In this document: one piece after another, positions 1 through 11,838 of the stretch
Position numbering within the stretch: the stretch's first letter is position 1
Layout: the number at the start of each line of letters is the position of its first letter
Source of the DNA: Helochares maculicollis
Taxonomy: Eukaryota > Arthropoda > Insecta > Coleoptera > Hydrophilidae
Reading direction: 5' to 3'
NCBI GenBank assembly: GCA_033557835.1
Contig: JAWQRO010000150.1
Span: 1-52,322 of the forward strand
Length of the DNA: 52,322 nucleotides
Notes under the pieces: model-generated
Databases searched by the model: none
Seen by the model: the letters and a program-made list of their open reading frames with translations, nothing else
What the model was told of the DNA's origin: nothing
Made by a program: the position numbers and the translations under genes

Positions 1-1388
1 ATTTATTGCAAAACAAAATACAGGAAGTAATTAATTAAGGTATTTTCCATTATTGATTATGTGTTTTTACTACATTTCAGGCGATTTTCTAATTCCAACT
101 GAAAACGCTCATTTTTTGAGGTGATTCAAAGTTCAAACTAATTTTTTATTTCTGCAAAGGATGTGAACTAGTGACCTATCAAAACATGCTGTTTTCGTCA
201 GAAGAACCAATAATCAGAAAAAGCAATGTCTGGAGACTATTTTTTACAGTTTTAACAAATGAGATCAATCATAATTATGTAGAAGAATAACTTTATCATG
301 AATGCTGCTAAGTTAACGAAAAATTCAACATATTCAACACAGTTAAGAAAACAAGGATTTTTTAAATGAAACTCAAAGTAATACAAACTAAATTTGATTA
401 CACATATGCCTAAGCTCTGAAACCACTAAATTCGGCTATCATTATGACATATTCATATTGCTATCCGTTAAAAACAGATTGAACTAATTAGTGCTCCCAA
501 TAAATAGTTGTCAAACAAACAGTATGCCATACATAGTTCAATTGTATCATATAAGTTAATGGTCCTTATTTTAAGCTAGTCCAGATTGAATAAAAAAGTA
601 GTTTTTGCAATTGTGTATACATGCCTATATCGTTTAATTTCAAATAGTATTTCTTTTTAGTTTATAATGTATGATATAATAATCTTTTTCTGTTTGTTTT
701 AGTTTGAGAAAAACAAAATTTAAATTGATATTTGTTCTACTTATTAAAGTGGTGTGTAAAAAAATTAATTGATTGTACTAAATCCTTAACAGTTTATTTA
801 CAATGGATTTTTATTTTAATACAAGTAGTGGTATAGAGAGATGCATATAACTTGTGTCTGCACAATATTACAAGACAGTCTATTAATGATTATCAAACTA
901 TGTGAAGAGTCTCAAAGAGCAAAATTGTTTTAACATTTTTAAATAAGTTAGGAAAATAGCAAATCAACTTATGATACACTACATATATTATATACATTAA
1001 ATATATCCTTGGCCCCATAATTACAGTTAAAATTAACTTACGAGGTGTGATTATTACGATTTCTTGAACAAGGTAATTGGCATCCTAACCTACACAATTT
1101 TGTAAAGATATTTTATTAATTATCTTTTACCATTTTAATAAGCAATGTAAGAAGCTTTTCATAATTTTTAATTTTGCAGACCCGTAACAACAAAGACAGA
1201 GACAGTCGCAATCATAACAAGCACTGACAATTTTTTGGCTGCACCAGGACTTAAACATGAGGCCCCACATACCAAAAGCTAAATACTACTGGACTGCGCT
1301 ATACAAGCAGCTAACAAGCAATATTAGTTGCATATATTATTTACACCCATTTTACTAAGTTGACTATAATACAAACTGAAGTACTTAC
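1..1388. other. Presumed terminal intron of spartin; no exon identified
   Basis: AT-rich sequence downstream (on the minus strand) of the last recognisable spartin donor at 1388. I looked for an acceptor followed by the expected KYG-type continuation in the required phase and did not find one. A minus-strand stretch near 1278-1150 reads as a short Cys-rich frame, but it is out of phase with the donor. I see nothing else here. Confidence 0.5.
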
Positions 1389-4041
1389 TTGTGCTCCACT
1401 ATTTTAACGCTATTATCTTTCAAATTTTTTCCTAAAATTGAAGCAGAAGTTTCAAGTCCTCTGTAAATTGTAGAAAATCCTTCCACTGCACCAGCAGCCA
1501 CAGTTAAAACGCCATCGACTTTTGAAGCAGCTTCTTTTTCACTCAATTTAAAGCTAGATGTCAATAGTCTTGTTCCTTGTTTTTTAATATGTGGAGCAAG
1601 AAAATGACCTAGTTTGGTTGTAGCAACGCCAACTTTATCGGCTACGAATCAAATATGTTAGATTTAATTATATCTAAATAGAATAATTCATTTGCATCTT
1701 ACCAACATATCCTGTTACATTGGCAGCTTTGCTAGTGGCATTTTCAGCTACTTTTAGGCCTTTTGAAAGTGAAGGTGGAACATTGGTGGGACTACGAGCT
1801 GGAGTTAATTTGTTAATTAATTTAGGTGTTGTATAATTTAATAAATCTCCAGTTTTTTCAGCTCCCTTAATTAATCCTTGAGATAAATAATAAGCTCCTA
1901 AAAATCATTGCATTAAAGAAATTGTATTTATTGATTCATTACTTACTAACTAAAATACTGACTACTTAGCCATAGTAGAGTTAATATCAATGGTATTTTT
2001 AATTTATGAAAAGCCTACCTGTTGTAATTTTGCTAGATATAGTACTACCAGCTTCTGGTTCATGCTTTACATCTAAATCAGGCACTTTTTTAGTGGAATC
2101 ACCAATTATTCCATGTAAGATACTTTCTAGTAAGTCATAGACATCACTATCTGTATCTTCTGAAAGCATGAAGGCCACACATGCATCTAGAATGAAAATA
2201 ATACTTCCAATAAAAAAATATAATGAAATTGTTTAAGAAATACACACCGGGAATATTTGAGTGAAGATCGGGAAAAATAAATGCTCCATAATTGGTTCTA
2301 TAACAAGGTGATACTCCAGGGACTAAAGGATAAACCCAGTCGCCAATTTGAATATATGCTCTGAGGCCATTCTGTTGCCCTCCTGCAAATTTAAATTGGT
2401 GCTATTGATTATTAAATGAACAAAACACTGTTACAAAATATGTGAAATATAAAAAAGTCGACTACCAAAATCATTGTTGAGAAAAAATCTAGTTTTGTCA
2501 TGCCTAAAATGTGATAATAGACGAATGAGAAATTAATTAAACAAAAATATGTGTTTCAATTGTTTTCATTTAACAATTCGATATTTGATAGTACTTTAAA
2601 GGTAAGAGTTTTTACCGTCAATCAATGCAATTCTTAATGTATGTCCTTCCGAAGATGCAGTTACTTCACCGGAAGGGGTCACATAATATAATCTAACATT
2701 TTCTTGGGAGTAAATGACTTCAGCATTATCCCTAATGTTATCCACTTTCAAGTTATCCAGAGCTGTACCCAAATCAATATATGTTTGTGGTTGATTAGAA
2801 GGTTGTCCTCCAACTGCTTCATCATATGTTGGTGGTGGCGGTGCCGGCAAAGGTGTAAAGTTTGGAGAAGATTGTATACAATTTATCCTAGTTAATACTT
2901 CAGCCCTCGTTTTTTTCATTTTTTCAATCATAGTGCAAGCATTAAAAAAATCATCATTTGGATTTTCAGGAAATGTTACTTGTATATTTAATGCTTTATC
3001 AATTAGCAAAATGCCTTGTTTGTATTTTTCAATTGCCTATAACAAGTTCACATTAAATCATGGTTTTGCAATTTATTTAGATCTCTTAAGTCAATTATAC
3101 TATTTAAAGCCATATCGTAATATTTTAATTTTACATATCAAGTTTGATCTCAAACTTAGTTTTACAAATTTTTGAAGTCTGTTATAATGATGACAGATTT
3201 TTTTAAATATTGTGTAGTAAATTCAAAATCTTTACTTTGATGGACTATACAGGAGGAGGTATGAAGATTTTTGTAATAAAAATAGGCATGCATGCAAAAA
3301 ATCTTCAAATAAAGTGGTGCAGCAGGTAAAAATGATAGTCATACCAATTACTTTATTTCTTTAAATGTTCCATTTATGTTAAATGTAAGCAGTTTTTGCA
3401 TCATTAGAATAGTAAACGTGCTTTTTTATAATTAGCAATATTATAATTGCACTTAATTTATTGTATAAATTTTACTTGCGGAAAATTAATAAAATATGAA
3501 CACTTTAGTGTGCCGGGGATTGCAGAGTTTTTGTAATGCAATGCTTTCTGCGATGTATTCTTGTAATTGCAGTGCCAACAAGATGTATAAAAATACTCAA
3601 TAAAATTATATTAAATATATGGCTGGTACTTTCAGTTGTTGATATTTTAGCAAGTATATGGGGTCAGGTCAGATCAAATTTAATTTTATTGTTTACCAGC
3701 TAATTAGACGCCAAAAATGCACCAAGCATGTCCGGTAGTAAATTGAGAAACATAAATTTAACAAATACTGGTAATTTAATGTCAATAAAATATTTAACAA
3801 TGGTATCTTTTATGCAAATATTCAAATAAGAAACAATTAGTGTGTTCAAACAGATAACCTATATGCCTTAGTTATCGTAACTTTTTAATTATGAAAAATA
3901 TAGAAATAATATTACTTCATGTTGTCGTTCTTGTTCTTCTAAAGTAATTGCCTCTTCTATAACCCTGTATGCTTCATCGTGGGTCACTTTTATATCAGAA
4001 TAGCTCCTAGGCCATGTTGTATTACTTGGCGAATTCCCCAT
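1389..4041 (-). CDS. SPART: Spartin (MIT and senescence domains), 3' end outside window
   Basis: Spartin is a cytosolic lipid-droplet and endosome-associated protein; the human gene is mutated in Troyer syndrome. Exons on the minus strand: 4041-3916, 3036-2616, 2382-2248, 2186-2019, 1897-1703, 1641-1389; all junctions keep phase, giving about 432 residues. The start MGNSPSNTTW has an ATG at 4041. An MIT-type helical region spans roughly residues 14-95, followed by a proline stretch with a PPTY motif (PPxY, the HECT-ligase binding type also found in human spartin). The senescence domain begins near IQIGDWVYPLVPG and runs through the last visible exon, which ends IVEH plus two bases. The family continues with a KYG block of about 90 residues; no acceptor giving it was found in 1-1388, so the last exons probably lie before base 1. 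Head-to-head with the Hsp70 gene. Confidence 0.88.
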
Positions 4042-4590
4042 CGTCTTATTTCTTCGAGCACCAACTTTTAATTAAAAACAAAGAATCTAAAACATAATTA
4101 AAATTATTAACTTTCGAACAGCGAGGACAACTGCTTTTGAAATATTTAAATTGCGCAATATTTTCGAGAATTACTTTGCACAAAAAATAGTTTAAAGTAC
4201 ATCAATGGATGAGTAATATGGAAATAACTTTTTTGCAAGTCTCAGTTTTATGTGAACGCAAAAACTAAAGCAACAGAAATATAATGAACCTATTTCTTTG
4301 AGATAAAATTTCATTTTAAACTGTGTAGATTAGCGAAATCTTTGATATTAATTAGAATATTTTAGGTAGGAATATTCTAGAAAGAGGTTTGAAATAATGC
4401 GCCAATTTCCTGCAATCCCATTGGATGTATTCAATAAATAAGGGTGCCCTCTGTGAAAGTATAAGCAAAATATTCACTTGTTTCTTATCGACTGATCTCG
4501 CATTCTCGAATGTCCTTTCTTACCACGTGAAGTGCGGAGTTCCAATTTTTTAGAATTATTGTGAATTATTACCAAGAAATATTCGGCAAA
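4042..4590. promoter_or_regulatory. Divergent spartin/mitochondrial Hsp70 promoter region
   Basis: 549 bp separate the two start codons of the head-to-head genes. The region holds the 5' UTRs of both genes and a heat-shock element at 4370-4382. A further half-site pair, TTC-tc-GAA, lies at 4503-4510, close to the likely Hsp70 transcription start. No clear TATA box was seen for either gene. Shared use by both genes is inferred from the geometry. Confidence 0.6.
4370..4382 (+). promoter_or_regulatory. Heat-shock element, three perfect alternating units
   Basis: Reads GAA-TA-TTC-TA-GAA, the canonical nGAAnnTTCnnGAAn binding site for trimeric HSF with no mismatch in the three units. It lies 209 bases before the Hsp70 start codon and 329 bases from the spartin start codon. 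Position and identity of the downstream gene (an Hsp70) support function; binding is inferred. Confidence 0.65.
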
Positions 4591-5853
4591 ATGCTATCTG
4601 CTGCAAGAGTTCTTAGCCGAAAGGCTTTAGATTGTTCCAAATTTAGTTTCGAAGTTTCAAATCGCAGGAACTTCTCGCAATTTGTTAAAAGCGTAAGTGC
4701 AAAATTTCAAGCAATTTTTGACTTTTGAAATATCTTTAAAATTGTCATTTAGAAATTATTAAGATAATGCGGTGTGACCTGTTTGTATTACGCTAATGCA
4801 ATTCCAAATCTCGTTTCGTTTATGTTTAATGCGCCTTAATAGTTTGGTTATTTTACCGGCTCTCGACCTTGTAACTTGATTGCATCATAACTCGCATTTT
4901 CAATTTCCGATTTTAAACTTTTTCAGGCAAATGTTCCTGCAGTTGGTGTCATCAATAAATATGATCAACTTAGATACAAGTAAGTTTGTTAGTAAATGTG
5001 ATATCGATACCCTGTACTTATTAAAATTGAAATTTCTAGGTCTGAAGGAGTTAAAGGTGCAGTCATTGGAATTGATTTGGGCACCACAAACTCTTGTGTG
5101 GCAGTTATGGAAGGTAAACAAGCCAAAGTTATTGAAAATTCCGAAGGATCTCGAACGACTCCATCGGTCGTAGCTTTTTCCAAAGATGGAGAACGTTTGG
5201 TCGGAATGCCTGCCAAACGACAAGCGGTTACAAATTCATCGAACACATTTTACGCCACTAAAAGATTGATTGGTAGACGCTTTGAAGATCCTGAAGTTAA
5301 AAAGGACATGTAAGTGGTTTTGTAAATCTATCGATAAGGTTTTTTACTGACCTTGGAGACCCTATGCTTTATTACAGGTCTTTTCGCAGTCTTCCTCCTT
5401 GTTGTCTTTTTATGTATCCTAGTGTTTACATGATATATTTTTAACCGATCTATTTTTGCCCATTCTCCCTATGTCCCAACCACTTCTTGTAGACCTCTTC
5501 ATTGATTCTTCCTACCAACCCTCCTTATTGTCATTCGAAGTAGTTTCTCTTCCTGTTTCATGTATAATGCTACTTCTGTACTACAATTTTCCATTGCTTA
5601 AAGTTAATAATTCTATTGGCAGTACATTATCAATTTTTTTTCCTGGCAACTGTTCTTTATCATTACTCCCAAGCTGATCTACCTCATCAAAAATTATATT
5701 TCTAAATATGTACATACTTTGAACTCTACTGCAGTTTTTCTAACTCTGTCTAATGTCACGATCTTTCTTTTTCTTTCATTTATCCATAGTCCCAACCTCC
5801 ATGCTTCTTATACAAAACTCTGTTACTGATTTGAGTTTCTTCTGACGATATAT

Positions 5854-5912
<59 letters not shown>

Positions 5913-8900
5913 ATAAAAATTTGGCTAATTTAGGACTTCTGGCATAATTGAAATGATGCCAATAAACCATGCTGGTTTAAAGAATATTTTGCAGACACAA
6001 CGGCACCTTTATAGCTATAAAAATAATGGCATCACATTCAAACACGTCGTTAGATCCTTCAAAACCATTGAAGTCAAATTTTATAGCTCCGTGTTTTTTC
6101 GAATCATTTAAAACAAAACGTGACCTCAAAAAAAGTTCGCTTTGTATTACTATCTTCCACCGCAAGAAAACTGATTACATCATACATCGCAAACTAATGT
6201 CACCTTAATATCTATAAAATACCTGCATCACAATCAAAACATATCGTTAGAAAATTATTTCACCAACACAAAACCTTCCTAATAACATTAAGACAGAAAA
6301 AAGAACATAAACAATCATGTAAGTAACATTTTTTCGAGCGCATTGATTTTTGAACTGGAGATCGAACGTGACCTTGAAAGAATATCGTTTTATATTACCG
6401 CCGCAAGAAGGGTGGTTACATCATACATCGCAAACTAAATAATAACTTACTTGTTGACATTCTTCATTGTTAAAATGCGATGGCTACTTAAATATGATGG
6501 ACTAGAGTAAATTTCTATCACAATTAATAATACAAATTCATGCTATTGAGACGACAGACTGATCCAACAGTTTCCGTCTATCGATAACACATGCACTACT
6601 TCTCTTGCGTCTGCGGTTGTAATTTTTTTGCGCTTTACGTTTTTTGATGAGCATCCCCTTTCATTTTTATCACCTTGTTTACAATAAAATGATGGTTTTT
6701 CTTGTTTCGTGCTTAGTAAGTTCAGTTGATTTGCCTATTAGTAAATATGCCTTTCATTGAATAGGTCATTAAGAAAAGTTTAGCTAACTTACGTAATTGT
6801 AAATAATGTATTAAAAATAAATTGAAATGAATGCAATCCGACTAAACGCTGGCGCTTATTTTTTCTCACCGGTTAAAATTTATTTGGCTGTTAACTTATT
6901 TCGCTGGTCTTTATTTTTTCCAATGAGGGTTTTTTATTACAATTTCATCAGTTTTGATTCCAGATGCTTTAAGCATAAACAAGAAGGTGATTCTTTGAAA
7001 TACCGATAAAATTCGTCTGTAGTCGTTCGACTGACGTCATATGGAATTCCAACAGTGGTTCTTAACATGTACATGTAATTAATATCTAATTACTAATTAT
7101 GCCCCAAAGTGCAAACAAAAACCGATCGCTTATTATTTCTTATACCTACCACCCCTTTAAGTTTTGTAACTTAATTTTGAAATATCCTATATTTATGTAT
7201 GTAAGTATAATTTTATTTTTTATAGAGCTTTTTTTATAGTTTCTCAGCCAACCTCCTTACCTTAGCAAAGCTTTTGTAGACTAGGTTCAGAGCTTTGTGT
7301 CTTTAAATGGAAGTCCTCTAAATGTGCTTCTTTAGTTTTCTGGGGGCTGTAAGGCAAATAGAGCCCCACATAAGCATTTTAACAGTCTCTATTGAGGGGA
7401 GAATTATTACTTCTTTTAGTGTAGTTCTTCCTGAACAGCATCTTTGTTACAACCATGTTTTAATTTATCTATTTTGAGTACCAAAGATATAACTCCACTC
7501 TTTTCTGGATTCCGAATGAATTTCTTCCCTGTTGGGTCTTCTCCACAGGTGGAATCAAGGGGTTTCGTAAGCTGATAGGTGGATAAGTCACCTTAAATTT
7601 CGAGTAATTTCTCCTTCATATGCATTTATGCAATACAATTTCGTATAGGAATAATCCAAAATTAACCCTTACAAAACTAAAGATATTATATGTGAAAATT
7701 AATAACTATTCTTACAGGAACAATGTATCATACAAAATCATAAAAGCTTCTAATGGTGATGCATGGGTACAAGGATCCGATGGGAAAATGTACTCCCCAA
7801 GTCAAATTGGTGCATTTGTTTTAATAAAGATGAAAGAAACAGCCGAAGCTTACCTAAACACCAAAATTAAAAATGCAGTTGTGACAGTCCCTGCTTATTT
7901 CAATGACTCGCAACGTCAAGCCACAAAAGATGCCGGACAAATTGCTGGCTTAAATGTCCTCCGTGTTATCAATGAGCCAACAGCAGCAGCTTTGGCTTAT
8001 GGAATGGATAAAACAGAAGATAAAATGTAAGTGTTGTAGCTTAGAAATGTAAATGAAGTAGCTATATGAGCCGTTGTGTAAATAATTATGTTTCTTATAG
8101 TATTGCTGTTTATGATTTGGGTGGTGGTACATTTGATGTATCAATTCTTGAAATTCAAAAGGGCGTTTTTGAAGTAAAATCTACTAACGGTGATACGTTC
8201 CTTGGTGGCGAAGATTTTGACAATGTTCTCGTCAATTTCTTGGTATCTGAATTCAAGAAAGAACAAGGCATCGATGTAACAAAAGATCCCATGGCAATGC
8301 AACGCCTTAAAGAAGCTTCAGAAAAGGCTAAAATTGAGTTGTCTTCTTCATTGCAAACAGATGTTAACTTGCCATATTTGACTATGGATGCATCCGGTCC
8401 AAAACATATGAATCTCAAATTAACACGTTCTAAATTTGAAAGTCTCGTTGGTGATTTGATCAAGAAAACCATTCAACCATGTCAGAAAGCATTAAAAGAT
8501 GCCGAAGTCGCTAAGTCTGATGTAGGAGAAGTGCTATTAGTTGGTGGAATGACGAGAATGCCTAAAGTTCAAAACACCGTACAAGAAATCTTCGGAAAAC
8601 AACCTAGTCGGGCTGTTAACCCAGATGAGGCTGTTGCTGTAGGTGCTGCAGTTCAAGGAGGTGTTCTAGCAGGAGATGTTACTGATGTTCTGTTATTGGA
8701 TGTTACCCCATTGTCTTTGGGCATTGAAACTCTCGGAGGAGTGTTTACAAGACTTATTTCAAGAAATACGACGATCCCCACAAAGAAGAGCCAAGTGTTT
8801 TCAACAGCAGCTGATGGTCAAACCCAAGTTGAAATCAAAGTTCATCAAGGAGAACGTGAAATGGCCACTGATAATAAATTATTAGGACAGTTTACATTAG

Positions 8901-9630
8901 TTGGTATTCCACCAGCACCTCGAGGGGTCCCACAAATTGAAGTTACTTTTGATATCGATGCCAATGGTATTGTCCATGTATCTGCGAGGGATAAAGGTAC
9001 CGGAAAGGAACAACAAAGTAAGTTTTTATAAATTAATGGTTTTGATGCCTTAATTGAGTGTTTGCTGATAAATTTATATTTATTGCAGTTGTTATCCAAT
9101 CGTCTGGTGGATTAAGCAAAGATGAAATTGAAAACATGGTACGCAATGCTGAACAATACGCACAAGCTGATAAAGTTAAAAAAGATAGAGTTGAAGCAGT
9201 TAACCAGGCAGAAGGAATTGTTCACGATACCGAAAGCAAAATGGAAGAATTCAAAGATCAACTACCAAAGGAAGAAGTAAGTTGTATGTTAATGTATGGT
9301 TTAATTGTCTATAATGTTGATGTTTTTCAGTGTGACAAGCTCAAAACTGAAATTGCCAAAGTGCGAGAAATGTTGGCCAAAAAGGATGATATGGATCCAG
9401 AAGAAATCCGCAAAACAATAAGCACATTGCAACAATCGTCACTGAAGCTTTTCGAAATGGCTTACAAAAAGGTTTGAATGTCCAGAGTTTAACTATCATA
9501 TACCATTTAACTTGCATAATATTTTCAGATGGCCGCAGAGAGAGAAGGTAGCTCATCAGGCAGTCAAGGCAGTCAATCCGAACAAACTTCTGAAGAACAA
9601 GCAAAAGAAAAGAAGGAAGAGAAAAATTAA
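4591..9630 (+). CDS. HSPA9: Mitochondrial Hsp70 (mortalin / Hsc70-5)
   Basis: Matrix chaperone ATPase that drives import through TIM23 and protein folding. Eight exons: 4591-4692, 4927-4979, 5040-5309, 7718-8026, 8101-9017, 9089-9276, 9331-9471, 9529-9630; total 2082 nt, 693 aa, the usual mortalin length, all junctions in phase. The first 34-residue exon is rich in Arg/Ser/Leu without acids near the start, as in a transit peptide. The nucleotide-binding domain shows GIDLGTTNSCVAV, RQATKDAGQIAGL, NEPTAAALAYG and VYDLGGGTFDVSI; the substrate domain shows DVTPLSLGIETLGG, the mitochondrial/DnaK form. The tail is Ser/Gln/Lys-Glu rich and lacks the cytosolic EEVD ending. Intron 3 is 2.4 kb and carries an AT microsatellite and a degenerate tandem repeat. 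A heat-shock element lies upstream. Confidence 0.96.
5848..5908. repeat. AT dinucleotide microsatellite in Hsp70 intron 3
   Basis: About 60 bases of nearly uninterrupted AT/TA repeat with a short ACATAC interruption near its start, inside the 2.4-kb intron 3 of the mitochondrial Hsp70 gene. Confidence 0.95.
6003..6440. repeat. Degenerate two-unit tandem repeat in Hsp70 intron 3
   Basis: Two related units of roughly 195 and 240 bp follow one another. Shared landmarks in the same order are GCATCACA-TCAAA-A-(A/G)TCGTTAG (6027 and 6222), an ACGTGACCT block (6118 and 6367), CCGCAAGAA (about 6161 and 6401) and TTACATCATACATCGCAAAC (6175 and 6417). The second unit carries an extra insert in its middle. 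This looks like an old duplication of an unrecognised repetitive element; no coding capacity seen. Confidence 0.7.
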
Positions 9631-10645
9631 TTTAAGTTTCTTTAAATGCAATTGTGATTATATGAGGTACTGAAGTTGAAGAAGCTGGTCACCGGTGGCG
9701 AATCTTCCATTATTTTGTATATATTCGTGAGGACTTGTTAGTAGAATGTGCATCTCTTTGTTGTTATATTTTGATGCAGTTGCAACTAACACTGTTCGTT
9801 GGAAGGCAAACCACAGACTCTATTTATGTTTGTACTTGTTTGTAAATTTATACCATTGAATTGAATGTATAAAGCAGAACTGATTTAAGTGAATTTACTG
9901 TAGTTAAACTTGATTCAGTTATAGATTTAGTTGAATTTTATTATTTCTACTTTACATTTTGTTAATGTAAATTATTAGTACAATATATTTGTATAAAATA
10001 ATGGCTCTTTTTTTAACCTCTTATGCATCAGTATCTTATTTTTAAGACAATATTATATATGGCAACAACCAATGAAAACATCTCCATGGAAATTTTTAAA
10101 AATTGCTTCTTTGATGAAATTGCTCATCATGAATATTAAATGCAAGAGTAAAACATACTTTTTAGATTAGATTGTATTGTACTCGTCAAGAAATGTATAT
10201 TTCAGAATCTGAGTCAGTGTTTTTCTCTTCTAAATGCAATGTTGACAAAAATGAAAAGAAGAAAACTAAAACAAAAGCGGAAACATCATTCTTACCGTAA
10301 AAAGAAACCAATAAACCTGAGAAGACAGCGTAAAATGGGAAAACAGATTTCCCACTTACAACTGGACTTTCACATTTTCTAAAGATAAAGCAAAAACTGT
10401 CCTAAAAAATTAAAAGGGTAGTTGTTGATCTATTCATTTTTAATATACAATTACAATTATAAGATCTTCAAAGAAATCAAGTCGACTTATAATTTCTTTA
10501 TTAGAAAGTCATTGGCATACTAACACAAGTTGTTCCTGTTTCTTATTTTGTAAAACTGACTATGCGAAGAATTATTTGCGACAAATAATCTATTTCCAAT
10601 ATATAATTACCGCTGATGCCAAGTAGTTTCTTTTCTCTAGAGTTT

Positions 10646-10693
10646 GACTTGTACAAGTCTTAATTTTTCAAGTTGAATATATTCATATTCAAC
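10646..10693. repeat. Adjacent perfect palindrome and hairpin
   Basis: GACTTGTACAAGTC (10646-10659) is a perfect 14-bp palindrome. Twelve bases later GTTGAATAT-ATTC-ATATTCAAC (10672-10693) forms a perfect 9-bp stem with a 4-base loop. Function unknown. Confidence 0.8.
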
Positions 10694-11775
10694 ATTTTTG
10701 AGGAATAAATATTTTCTTAACAACAGATTCCATATTTGAGCCTTGTTTGTACATAAGCATGATAACAAATTTATAATAGTTGCATCTTAGACCACCACCT
10801 TTATAAGCAGTTTCTAGGCATATGTGTAACAAGTAATTTTTTGAGAGTCAATATGGTTACCAAGCGAGTCTACTATCTAATTGTATTTCTAAAACAAAGA
10901 AAACACATCAGGTGTAAGAGTTTCACTGTTATACTATACAGTAGCAAAAGTTTAGTGGTTCCATTATCATAAAAAATAGGCTGTGACGTGTTTTCTATCA
11001 AGTCATGATTAAGAAAGAAAAATATGCAAAGCATATAAGAAACACTCAATACGCAAAAACAAAGCTGGACAGGCCAATCAGAAATCTTTGTGGATGGTTA
11101 ATGGATCTGAAAGAACCAGTTTTCCATTTAATATAAAAATTCAAATAAAATAGTATAATCTACCAATATTGTTGGGTTTTTAATTCCTGCTTTTTCTGGT
11201 CATTTTGTTGCTCTGACAATAAATTATCTCCTTTAAAAATATGATACATGGCCATGTATGATTTTCTCAAAACTTTTTGATGTGCTGATTAAAATTGAGT
11301 TTGGCCTATGATTACCAGTTTCAGTTCAACTTCCTTTTTTTTAAAGTGGTATCGTTTTAGCTATTTTAATAAGATTACGATTGGTCCCAGTAGCAAAACA
11401 CAGATTTATTATGTGTGTAATAAATGTACAAATTTGGCAGTATTCTTCAGCAATATAAATAGAATTTTATTAATACCAACTTTGTGTTTTACAGGCCCAT
11501 AATGGTGTTGAATGCTTTCAATTCTGTGGTGGAATTTGTGAAAATAGATTTAGTGATCGTCTTTGTCTCCAAAGTAGCAAGATTTTAGTTTGATTCAGCC
11601 TCACTTTTATACCGGTTCTTTATTTTATTTGGAATTTCCAGGGCATTTTGATTTGTGGTGTTCACATATTAAACAAGTGATTATAAACTTGTTTCGTTTT
11701 GTTGCAATACAAGATTTCAAGTAGCTTTATTTTATTATTATAGTTTTATATAATTTTGGTGATCTGCCTTGTATG

Positions 11776-11838
11776 ACAGTTACAAGAAATTTTGTTTTAT
11801 CCCACATTTTAAAATAAAACAAAATTTATTGTAACTGT
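11776..11838. repeat. 25-bp inverted repeat with 13-base loop
   Basis: Left arm 11776-11800 begins ACAGTTACAAGAAATTTTG and right arm 11814-11838 is its reverse complement with a single mismatch (G against T at arm position 11). The pairing stops sharply at both ends. It could be a small miRNA-like hairpin, a short foldback element, or a chance palindrome; no conserved miRNA seed was recognised. Confidence 0.8.

Noticed and set aside
1150..1278. Cys-rich minus-strand frame as a possible last spartin exon
   Set aside because: The acceptor at 1278-1279 would put it in the wrong phase and the residues do not resemble the spartin C-terminus.
8155..8472. Minus-strand frame inside Hsp70 exon 5
   Set aside because: Shadow of the strongly conserved Hsp70 coding exon.
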